From contig CAWBGB010000019.1 in assembly GCA_963788285.1 (NCBI GenBank), forward strand, positions 128,667 to 192,666: a stretch of 64,000 nucleotides of DNA. The letters are read 5' to 3'. A program made the translations under genes and the position numbers. The notes under the pieces are model-generated. The model was given only the letters and a program-made list of their open reading frames with translations. It ran no database searches and was not told the DNA's origin. Origin of the DNA: Alicyclobacillus_A sp963788285 (lineage in GTDB: Bacteria; Bacillota; Bacilli; Alicyclobacillales; Alicyclobacillaceae). Below are positions 9,715 to 16,973 of the stretch, in pieces; the first letter of the stretch is position 1; every line of letters starts with the position of its first letter.

Positions 9715-10493
9715 CAAATTTATTGGACACGCTTGCGAGTGATGCGTACGACTTTGCGCGCAGCCACTCGTACATTGCGCTGGACGTCCCTTCACTCGAG
9801 AGCGCTAAAGCTTTGGTAGAGCTGTTTGGGGAGGCCGTGGACGGGTACAAGGTGGGCCTGGAGTTGTTTCACGCCGCAGGCATGAGGGTGGTGGAACGGC
9901 TTGTGCGAGATGGAAAGCGCGTCTTTTTCGACGTCAAGCTGCACGACATTCCGAATACCGTGGCGGGTGCCCTGAGGGTTTTGCGCGACAGTGGCATTGA
10001 CATGGTGAACGTACACGCCTTGGGCGGTCCAAAAATGCTGGAAGCCGCCCGCAACGCCTTGGAAGGCAGCACACACCGTCCGCAGTTGATTGCGGTGACC
10101 GTGTTGACCAGCCTCGGAGACGATGCGCTGCACCAGATGCAGCTTCCGTCGTCGTCGGCACTGGTGCCCCAGCTTGCACAGTTGGCCTATCATTGCGGGC
10201 TGGACGGGGTCGTTGCATCTGCCCTTGACATCGAAGCGATTTACACACACGTGCCCGCGTCGTTTGTCTCGGTCGTGCCGGGTACTCGGCCAGCGGGCGC
10301 GGACGTACATGACCAAGTGCGCACGCGGACGCCGGGACAAGCGATTGCATCTGGCGCGACTCACCTGGTCATCGGACGGGCCGTCACCCAAGCGGCCTCT
10401 CCGTTGGCCGCACTGAAGTCCATCTGGGACGAAATGGAGCGAGCACGGACGCAAAGAGTGGACACAGAGAGGAGCCATACGTCGTATGAGTGA
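9711..10493 (+). CDS. pyrF: Orotidine 5'-phosphate decarboxylase
   Basis: Last step of UMP synthesis, OMP to UMP. The 260-residue protein shows the active-site segment DVKLHDIPNT at about residue 74, with Lys and Asp characteristic of the family, and the phosphate-binding VVPGTRPAG near the C terminus. It carries about 15-20 extra N-terminal residues compared with short family members. GTG at 9711 overlaps the carB stop (GTGA). In Bacillus pyrK and pyrD lie between carB and pyrF; here the two genes overlap directly. Confidence 0.95.
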   Translation: MTNLLDTLASDAYDFARSHSYIALDVPSLESAKALVELFGEAVDGYKVGLELFHAAGMRVVERLVRDGKRVFFDVKLHDIPNTVAGALRVLRDSGIDMVNVHALGGPKMLEAARNALEGSTHRPQLIAVTVLTSLGDDALHQMQLPSSSALVPQLAQLAYHCGLDGVVASALDIEAIYTHVPASFVSVVPGTRPAGADVHDQVRTRTPGQAIASGATHLVIGRAVTQAASPLAALKSIWDEMERARTQRVDTERSHTSYE

Positions 10494-11160
10494 GTCAGTC
10501 TTTTTGCGGAGTCCCCTGGACGTTACCCGCAGTTTGGCACTTGGATTGCTGCAGATCCGAGCTGTGGAGCTTCGTCCCGACGAGCCCTTCACTTGGTCTT
10601 CCGGATGGAAGTCGCCAATTTACTGCGACAACCGCCTGATCTTGGGCTATCCGCTCGTACGAGAACACGTCGTCGCAGGGCTCACATCGATTATCGAAGA
10701 ATACTATCCAGGCGTGGACATGATTGCTGGAGCCGCCACCGGTGGCATTGCGCACGCTGCGATTGTCTCGGACCGACTGAGCCTGCCCACGGCCTACGTA
10801 AGAAGCAAGGCAAAAGACCACGGACGGCAGCAACGGGTGGAAGGCCGCGTGTTTGCAGGTGCCTCCTGTGTTCTTGTGGAAGACACGCTGTCCACCGGAA
10901 AATCTGCGTATGATGCAGTGGAGGCGCTGCAGCATGCGGGCGTCAGCGTCCTGGCGGTCTGCTCTATCTTTTCATACGACTTCGAGCACGCTGCACAGCG
11001 GGTCGTTACCTCAGGGGTTCCGGCGTACCGCTTACTGGACTATGAAACACTTATTCAAGTGGCAGTAGAACAAGGTTATGTCACATCGTCCGATGTCGAG
11101 CGGCTGCTCTTGTGGAGACGTGCCCCGGATCAGTACGGACAATCACGGAAGTCGGAGTGA
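10486..11160 (+). CDS. pyrE: Orotate phosphoribosyltransferase
   Basis: Joins orotate to PRPP to give OMP. The 224-residue protein has the PRPP-binding motif VLVEDTLSTGKS near residue 127 and the conserved YVRSKAKDHG lysine segment near residue 105. It ends the operon, overlapping pyrF by 8 bases. No T-tailed terminator follows; the next structured element is an inverted repeat of 73 bp at 11215-11287. Confidence 0.95.
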   Translation: MSESVFLRSPLDVTRSLALGLLQIRAVELRPDEPFTWSSGWKSPIYCDNRLILGYPLVREHVVAGLTSIIEEYYPGVDMIAGAATGGIAHAAIVSDRLSLPTAYVRSKAKDHGRQQRVEGRVFAGASCVLVEDTLSTGKSAYDAVEALQHAGVSVLAVCSIFSYDFEHAAQRVVTSGVPAYRLLDYETLIQVAVEQGYVTSSDVERLLLWRRAPDQYGQSRKSE

Positions 11161-11214
11161 CGAAACCTGATGCACGACTGAACCGGGTTGCGTGATCTTT
11201 GCGTGACGAGAGTT

Positions 11215-11287
11215 GCGTCAGCGATTTGCAAAACACAAGCAACAGTCGTGTTGGACCACTCTAAAGGAATTTTGCAAATCGCTCGCG
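11215..11287 (+). repeat. Inverted-repeat element, copy 1
   Basis: A perfect 14-bp inverted repeat, AGCGATTTGCAAAA (11220-11233) and TTTTGCAAATCGCT (11270-11283), with a 36-base centre that contains a small CAACA/TGTTG hairpin. The left flank GCGTCAGCGATTTGC and the right flank GGAATTTTGCAAATCGCTC recur exactly at 22149-22200, and a diverged copy is at 28844-28914. It lies just 3' of pyrE and could serve as a 3'-end hairpin, or be a small palindromic mobile-type repeat. Confidence 0.75.
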
Positions 11288-11323
11288 TTTAAAGAATCAT
11301 CGTGTGAGCTGTACCGACAGACA

Positions 11324-11363
11324 AACAAAGGGCGTGTTCTGCCGCGTGAACACACCCTTTGTT
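11324..11363. terminator. Bidirectional terminator between pyrE and the Rieske remnant
   Basis: AACAAAGGGCGTGTTC pairs with GAACACACCCTTTGTT across an 8-base loop, nearly perfect over 16 positions. T-rich sequence follows on the + strand (TGTTTT), and a shorter T-rich stretch is found on the reverse strand. It fits the 3' end of the reverse-strand Rieske gene and would also stop transcription coming from pyrE. Confidence 0.75.
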
Positions 11364-11378
11364 GTTTTGGTAGCGACG

Positions 11379-11897
11379 CTATGCAAGGGTCGAGCCGGGA
11401 ATCTGGTTCCAGGTGGCCATCTTGCGGGTGACAGACTGGCCAACGTAAACGGTTCCGTCTGGGTCCACCTTGTAGTCGTATACTGCAACCGGATCTGGTG
11501 CTGGTGAACTCGGCGTCGGTGCGCCGTAGATGTTGTACAAACTGTCGTGGCAAGGGCACATAAACCAGTTCTGGCCGTTGTTGTACTTGGGAGCGACCGA
11601 TTTGCCGCCATCCTCGGACCCGTTCACGTGGCAACCCCAGTGCGTACACGTGTGGGACATAATCATCAACTTGTTCTGGTACTTGATGGCGAAGACGTCG
11701 TTGTCTTTGTCTTGCGAGTTCCAGGCGTCGTCAATGTGTTCCTTAACGAGACGTGTTTCGGAAGTTTGTCATCGAAATCGGACACTTTCCAGTCGTTCTT
11801 GCTGAAGGAGCCGCTGGCGCCACGATGTAGGGGATCGAAAGCGCTTACCACCATGGGGCGAGCATTAAGGTTGCCCTGTATCGTCTTTCCGGTACAT
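11379..11897 (-). pseudogene. Rieske [2Fe-2S] protein, broken by two frameshifts
   Basis: The 3' part (11379-11669 and in-frame residues upstream to about 11750) encodes a Rieske domain with both cluster motifs intact, CTHWGC and CPCHDS. A strong start (AAGGAGG, 7 bases, ATG at 11897) opens the same frame but hits a stop after 10 codons. Between about 11870 and 11750 the convincing protein sequence lies in a second frame (segments such as SAFDPLHRGASGSF and KVSDFDDKLPKHVS), then returns to the first frame at VKEHIDDAW. So one base gained and one lost would explain it. No transmembrane or twin-arginine segment is seen, unlike a usual QcrA. An assembly error in two places is the alternative. 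Confidence 0.7.
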
Positions 11898-12080
11898 CCC
11901 TATGCCTCCTTACAAAGCGTCAACCATCTACAATCGCGATTACAAACGACGATAAATTCGGATAATTACACACTACTATACTACCATGTTGAAATATTCT
12001 GATATATCAAAATTGTATAGATTCATGTAATGGTCTGGAAATTGTGTGTGTTGCCGTCTGACTTCTTCTGTGAACAGCAA
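11898..12080. other. AT-rich gene-free stretch
   Basis: An AT-rich spacer, clearly lower in G+C than its surroundings, between the Rieske remnant and glutamate dehydrogenase. It should hold the promoter of the reverse-strand Rieske gene, but several TATA-like hexamers compete and none has a convincing partner, so I do not place one. No open reading frame of note. Confidence 0.5.
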
Positions 12081-12114
12081 GCGCACAACCTCCTGTGGAA
12101 AGGAGATTGTGCGC
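12081..12114 (-). terminator. Hairpin after glutamate dehydrogenase
   Basis: GCGCACAA(T/C)CTCCT-type arms form a stem of about 13 bp with a short loop just 3' of the reverse-strand gene ending at 12129. It lacks a T-run, so termination strength is uncertain. Confidence 0.5.
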
Positions 12115-12128
12115 AGCCCCAACACTTC

Positions 12129-13415
12129 TTAGACCCATCCGCGCCAGCGCATGGCTTCGGCAAACGGCTTGACGCCCATCATGTACGCAGCAAGCCGCGT
12201 GGATACTTTATAGCGCTCGGCCGTCTTTAAGACGTTGTGCACCGAACCGACCATCAAGGATTCCAAGCGTCGATTGACTTCCTCTTCCGTCCAGTACAAG
12301 CCTTGGCTGTTCTGAACCCACTCGAAGTAGGAGACCGTCACGCCACCGGCATTGGCCAACACGTCTGGTACTACAAGAATATTGCGTTCGGCGAGAATTT
12401 CATCGGCCCGCGGTGTGGTGGGTCCATTCGCCGCTTCCACGATGATGGACGCCTGGATGTCGTTCGCGTTTTTGCTCGTGATCTGGTTCTCTAGCGCCGC
12501 CGGAATGAGGACGTCGCATGGTTTCAACAGGAATTCCTCCTGTGACAACACATGGCTAAACGCCGGGGTGACCATTCCGAAGGAGTCCCGCTTCTCAAAC
12601 AACTCGGGAATATTTAAGCCGTTCTCGTCGTATATGCCGCCACCAGCGTCGCTGATGCCGACCACTTTCGCACCCAATTCGTGCAGAATCATAGCTACGT
12701 TACTGCCTACGTTGCCAAATCCCTGGATAATCACGCGCAAATCCTGCACCGACCGATTTTGCGTCGCGGCCGCTTCGCGCATCGCCACGCACACGCCAAG
12801 GGCGGTCGCCCGTTCGCGTCCTTGCGATCCGCCGAGCACAAGCGGCTTTCCTGTAATAAATCCGGGTGAATCGTACTCGCGAATGCGACTGTACTCATCG
12901 TACATCCACGCCATGATTTGTGGGTTGGTATACACGTCCGGTGCTGGAATGTCCTTGGTTGGACCGACGATTTGGCTGATGGCCCGAACGTAGCCGCGGG
13001 CAAGCCGCTCTTGTTCGCCGATAGACATTCCGCGTGGATCGCAAATAATGCCGCCTTTCGCTCCACCGTAAGGGAGGTTGAAAATGCCGCACTTGATGCT
13101 CATCCAGATGGAAAGTGCCTTGACTTCGTCAAGGGACACGTTCGGATGAAAGCGAATCCCGCCTTTGGTGGGGCCGACGGCATCGTTGTGCTGCGCGCGA
13201 AAACCGGTAAACACTTCGACGCGACCGTCGTCCATTCGGACCGGGATGCGCACCGTCAGCACGCGAATCGGTTCTTTCAACAGTTCATATACGGCCTCAC
13301 TGTACCCCAGTCTGTCCAAGGCCAATTTGACGACTTGTTGCGTATTTGTCAGCACGTTATCTCCTGGTGCCGGCCTACTTGCACCTGCAGCCAGTCTTTT
13401 GCTGACTTGTGTCAT
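12129..13415 (-). CDS. Glutamate dehydrogenase (RocG/GudB-like)
   Basis: A 428-residue Glu/Leu/Phe/Val dehydrogenase, interconverting glutamate and 2-oxoglutarate + ammonia. The catalytic lysine lies in the PYGGAKGGI motif near residue 120, preceded by the substrate-site KGGIRFHP segment. The Rossmann domain starts at QGFGNVGSNVA near residue 226. Size and sequence fit the hexameric catabolic type (RocG/GudB), which is usually NAD-linked; the cofactor is inferred from family only. ATG at 13415 has GAGAGGAG upstream. It stands alone, transcribed away from the DUF2254-like gene. Confidence 0.93.
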   Translation of the reverse strand: MTQVSKRLAAGASRPAPGDNVLTNTQQVVKLALDRLGYSEAVYELLKEPIRVLTVRIPVRMDDGRVEVFTGFRAQHNDAVGPTKGGIRFHPNVSLDEVKALSIWMSIKCGIFNLPYGGAKGGIICDPRGMSIGEQERLARGYVRAISQIVGPTKDIPAPDVYTNPQIMAWMYDEYSRIREYDSPGFITGKPLVLGGSQGRERATALGVCVAMREAAATQNRSVQDLRVIIQGFGNVGSNVAMILHELGAKVVGISDAGGGIYDENGLNIPELFEKRDSFGMVTPAFSHVLSQEEFLLKPCDVLIPAALENQITSKNANDIQASIIVEAANGPTTPRADEILAERNILVVPDVLANAGGVTVSYFEWVQNSQGLYWTEEEVNRRLESLMVGSVHNVLKTAERYKVSTRLAAYMMGVKPFAEAMRWRGWV

Positions 13416-13521
13416 GTTGTGACGCTCCTCTCAACGACATGGGCCTCAGGAACCCATTATGTTTGAGTCTCCGTTTCATAATAAATCAGTCGGGGCAGGA
13501 TGGAAAGTGTAATTCCACAGA

Positions 13522-15000
13522 ATGCGGGGTGCGGGGGCTGTGCAGAAAACTATAAAATCTAGGAAAACTACGCTCTGGACTCATTTGCGCATGGCCACGT
13601 CGTCCTTTGTGTTTCACTTGTTGATCTCGCTTCTGGTGTTGGTTTTGGTGTTTCTGCACCCGCCAGCGATGTTCTCAGGCGATACCGACACTGCCCGAAA
13701 TTACCTGAATACCATTATTTCGTCGCTATCCACCATCCTGGCGCTGTGTATCTCCATCATTTTGGTTGCGATTCAGTTGACCGCAAGCAACTACACGCAT
13801 CGCGTGCTGGACTTCTACATGCGTTTACCCTACAACGTGTCCCTGTTTCTTTTCTACCTCGTGACCATTATGCACAGCTTCATTCTGATGGCCGACATCA
13901 AAGATCCCGAGCGAGATCCGCTGCCAGCATCGTTAAACCGGGAAATGAGTGCGGACCTCGTCCTTGTGGTTATCTGTTTCGTCAGCCTGCTCATGTACAT
14001 GTACGCGGTGGTACAGTTGTTGAAACCGGATAAGATTATCTCGCTCGTTCTCCGAGACTATCGGAAGGCGTATGAGCGCGGTAAATTTCAGGCCGCCCTG
14101 GAAAATGTGGAACAGGTCTGCGACATCGCCAAGCGCGCGGCTTCGTTCAGCGACTCTGTCACCGGCATGCGTTGCATGGACGCCATGCTCGTCATTGCAG
14201 CCGATTTACCCTTACCTACTGGGTTGGACGATCCGCTCCTCGGCATCCACCAGAACCTCGTGGACCAATGGGTCGAAATCATCGGCGTCGCCGTCAAGGA
14301 GAAGGAGACCGGGGTGATTTACGCCGTGCTCGATGGTTTGCAGGTGCAAGGCGAGAATTACGTGCGTCAGGGCGCTTGGCAAGCTGCAGAGTTGGTCATC
14401 CGAGCCTATCGGCATTTGACGTTCAGCGACTTCCTTGCCGACGGACAGGTGTTTTACGCGGACAAGGTGGCAGACCGGCTCTACTACCTCGCACACTGTG
14501 CAGCAAAGCAGGGCTATAGAGGGGAAACGTTCTCGGTACGCACGTGGGACGTGATTCGGATGATTGGCGAGAACACCTTTGTGGAACACCCGTCTTCCAC
14601 GTCGAGTTTGACGGACGGATTCCTTATGTCCACCAAGTTCTGCGAGACGCTGTGTATGATGAAGGATGTAAAGGAGCGAGCGAAAGGACTGGTTCTTTAC
14701 TTTCAACTGTGGAAGGCGTTTGTTGTCGCAGCGGTGCGTCGTGACGTAGCACGTTGGGCCCTCTGGTGGGACGAAAGCATGATGGACACAGGGGTGCGTG
14801 AGCAAGGGCGACAGCTGGCACTGTTAATCGCACTGCATGAGGACAAGCAGGCGGCGAAGGACACGCTGTGTCACATCTGGAAGGTCTCCCTGGGCGACAT
14901 CGATTTTGCACGGGCTCAAGCTTTGGCCGAACACCACGCGGTCGCTCTGTTCGACGGATGGCCGTGGGACGCTGTGATGCAGCGAGTGAAGGAAAGGTAG
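13522..15000 (+). CDS. DUF2254-like predicted membrane protein
   Basis: A 492-residue protein with an N-terminal membrane domain (hydrophobic segments near residues 29-45, 72-92, 106-125 and 146-165) and a soluble C-terminal two-thirds. The stretch from ARNYLNTIISS to NYTHRVLDFYM resembles the N-terminal part of DUF2254 proteins, where it links membrane segments 1 and 2. The C-terminal region, helical and rich in Trp, Cys and Met, I do not recognise. The function of the family is unknown. The start is uncertain: ATG 13522 has no clear ribosome site, and GTG or ATG codons further in (such as ATG 13591) are possible. Confidence 0.65.
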   Translation: MRGAGAVQKTIKSRKTTLWTHLRMATSSFVFHLLISLLVLVLVFLHPPAMFSGDTDTARNYLNTIISSLSTILALCISIILVAIQLTASNYTHRVLDFYMRLPYNVSLFLFYLVTIMHSFILMADIKDPERDPLPASLNREMSADLVLVVICFVSLLMYMYAVVQLLKPDKIISLVLRDYRKAYERGKFQAALENVEQVCDIAKRAASFSDSVTGMRCMDAMLVIAADLPLPTGLDDPLLGIHQNLVDQWVEIIGVAVKEKETGVIYAVLDGLQVQGENYVRQGAWQAAELVIRAYRHLTFSDFLADGQVFYADKVADRLYYLAHCAAKQGYRGETFSVRTWDVIRMIGENTFVEHPSSTSSLTDGFLMSTKFCETLCMMKDVKERAKGLVLYFQLWKAFVVAAVRRDVARWALWWDESMMDTGVREQGRQLALLIALHEDKQAAKDTLCHIWKVSLGDIDFARAQALAEHHAVALFDGWPWDAVMQRVKER

Positions 15001-15009
15001 CGTCTCATC

Positions 15010-15055
15010 CAACGAGTAGGTTCGTTGTATCGGAACTAGGGAGCATGCGCTCCCT
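15010..15055. terminator. Two short hairpins between convergent genes
   Basis: CAACGA/TCGTTG (15010-15027) and AGGGAGC/GCTCCCT (15038-15055) lie between the 3' ends of the DUF2254-like gene and the reverse-strand rqcH. Neither has a proper T-run. They may slow transcription from either side. Confidence 0.4.
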
Positions 15056-15079
15056 TCGTCTCCTTCAAGACATCGCACA

Positions 15080-16852
15080 TCACTTCTTCCGCCGCAAAAT
15101 CTCCTGCACGTGGCCGCGCTCCGGCGTGACGTATAGGGTCTTTTGATTTTCGTAGAGCACGTGGCCCGGCCGCGCACCGTTCGGTTTCCAAACATGTCGG
15201 ATCTGTGTGAAGTCCACAGGCACGTTCGCTGAGTTCCTGCCTTTGCTAAAGTAGGCAGCGAGCAACGCCGCTTCTTCCAACGTACGCTCTGGCACCTCTC
15301 TCCCTCGGTTTGCCGTAATCACCACATGACTTCCGGGCATGTCCTTCACGTGCAACCAAATGTCAAACGGCTGGCTGGACTTCAACGTCAATCTGTCGTT
15401 CTGGGCGTTGTTGCGCCCGACGCGTATGGTGTACCCATCGGAACTCTCGTAGATGTCGGGCGTCCCCGTTCCACCACCTCGTTTTTGCTGATGATCTTTC
15501 CGCTTCTTCGTGGCTTTGGGTTGAAGGAAACCTTCTTTTTCCAATTCGTCTCGCAGTGCCTGCAACTGATCCGCGTTGGCGTCCTGCAGATATACGAGGA
15601 TGTTTTCTAGATATTGAATATCTTGCTCGATTTGCTCGAGCTCTTGCTCGAGGAGCGGAAGCGCGCGCTTCTTCTTGCTGGCCAAACGGAAGTAGCGCTG
15701 GGCGTTCTGAGTAGCCGACAAGGCGGGGTCCAGCGGAATCGTTAGCGGCTTCTCATCGTCATAGAAGTTTGGCAGTGTCACTTCCGTGGCGCCTTTTTGC
15801 ACCAGGTGTGGATAGGCGGTCAACAGTTCCCCCTGAATGCGGTACTGATCAAAGTCTTGACTTTCCGCTTGTTGTTCTTGCATTTTTTGGCGCTTGCCAC
15901 GCAGTCGGTCGAGGTGAGCCAGCACGGCGCCTTCCAGGTCACGGGACAGGTTTGACATGTGGACTCTACCTACAGCTTCGGCGTACACCAACTGTAGCGC
16001 CTCGCTCAGCGATTCGACGGCACGGTAAGAGGGATAGCTGTGCAACTCATACGGAGCCGCCTCGGCTGGGATTCCCAATTCATCGAGTCCAATACTCGGA
16101 TGTTCCGTCCCTTGCAGCACCCCGTCCACCAAGTTTCGCAGTTCACGAACCACCGCGTCTGCGCGTGCCGGCACACCTCCTTCCGTACAGCCGGCCCGGT
16201 ACAGAATTTCTCGGGCGGCCGTCGGTCCAATGCCGGCGACCAAGCCGCACATAGCGAGGTTCTTTCGTTTGTCGGACTTCTCGGATAGGTCGAGTGCCTC
16301 AACGTCTTCCACCGTCACATCCAGGTATGATTTTTTGTTCTGAGGCGGCGCAGGTTGATAGGGGAGGCCTGGTAGCACCTGACGTACACGGGACATGTCG
16401 CGTGTGACATGAACAATGCTGTCCACAATCCGCTCGGGTTGGCCAGCCTCGTTCGCCGTCGTGAGAATCAGATTGCTGTGCTTGCCCATGACTTCAAGGA
16501 TGAGTACGTGGTGCACCGTGTCGCCAATGTCGTCCAGGGACTCAAATACGAATTCCAAGACTCTGTCCCACCCCTGTTGCCTCACTTCCAGTAGTCGCCC
16601 GGACTCCAGCCGCTTTCGCAACAACATGCAAAACATCGGCGGTTCTTCTGGATTCTTCGGCCGTTCCCCAGTGAACAAATAAGCTCGGGCAAACGTTTTG
16701 TGCGCTGATAACAGAAGGCGATGAGTGGATTCCCGCGTCCGCAGTGTGAAGATCAAGTCTCGTTCACTGGGTTGGTGAATTTTATCGACGCGCGCCAGTT
16801 TGAGGCGGCGATTCAAGTCCATGCACAAGGCACGAAGGGTCAACGCGTCCAT
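15080..16852 (-). CDS. rqcH: Ribosome quality control protein RqcH (NFACT family; FbpA-like)
   Basis: A 590-residue member of the NEMF/Rqc2/RqcH family, once annotated as fibronectin-binding protein. In Bacillus RqcH binds stalled 50S-peptidyl-tRNA complexes and adds C-terminal alanine tails that mark the nascent chain for proteolysis. The N-terminal NFACT-N domain (residues 1 to about 240, beginning ALTLRALCMDL) is followed by a helix-hairpin-helix segment, a long coiled coil at about residues 300-440 and the C-terminal NFACT-R domain with HVKDMPGSHVVI near residue 505. It is divergent from the Ca2+ ATPase. Confidence 0.9.
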   Translation of the reverse strand: MDALTLRALCMDLNRRLKLARVDKIHQPSERDLIFTLRTRESTHRLLLSAHKTFARAYLFTGERPKNPEEPPMFCMLLRKRLESGRLLEVRQQGWDRVLEFVFESLDDIGDTVHHVLILEVMGKHSNLILTTANEAGQPERIVDSIVHVTRDMSRVRQVLPGLPYQPAPPQNKKSYLDVTVEDVEALDLSEKSDKRKNLAMCGLVAGIGPTAAREILYRAGCTEGGVPARADAVVRELRNLVDGVLQGTEHPSIGLDELGIPAEAAPYELHSYPSYRAVESLSEALQLVYAEAVGRVHMSNLSRDLEGAVLAHLDRLRGKRQKMQEQQAESQDFDQYRIQGELLTAYPHLVQKGATEVTLPNFYDDEKPLTIPLDPALSATQNAQRYFRLASKKKRALPLLEQELEQIEQDIQYLENILVYLQDANADQLQALRDELEKEGFLQPKATKKRKDHQQKRGGGTGTPDIYESSDGYTIRVGRNNAQNDRLTLKSSQPFDIWLHVKDMPGSHVVITANRGREVPERTLEEAALLAAYFSKGRNSANVPVDFTQIRHVWKPNGARPGHVLYENQKTLYVTPERGHVQEILRRKK

Positions 16853-16973
16853 CCAATGTCACTCTTTCCAATCAGGTTTTTGACGTGGACAAGGCACCAA
16901 GCGTACCTCTTCCACTGATCTGCCTCCTACTTTACCAGATGTTTGGTCCCGGATCGTCGCTCTCGCGCCGAGC

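Noticed and set aside
12918..13466. A 182-codon + strand frame opposite glutamate dehydrogenase
   Set aside because: It is the mirror of a well-supported gene with intact catalytic motifs, and its product looks like no protein family.
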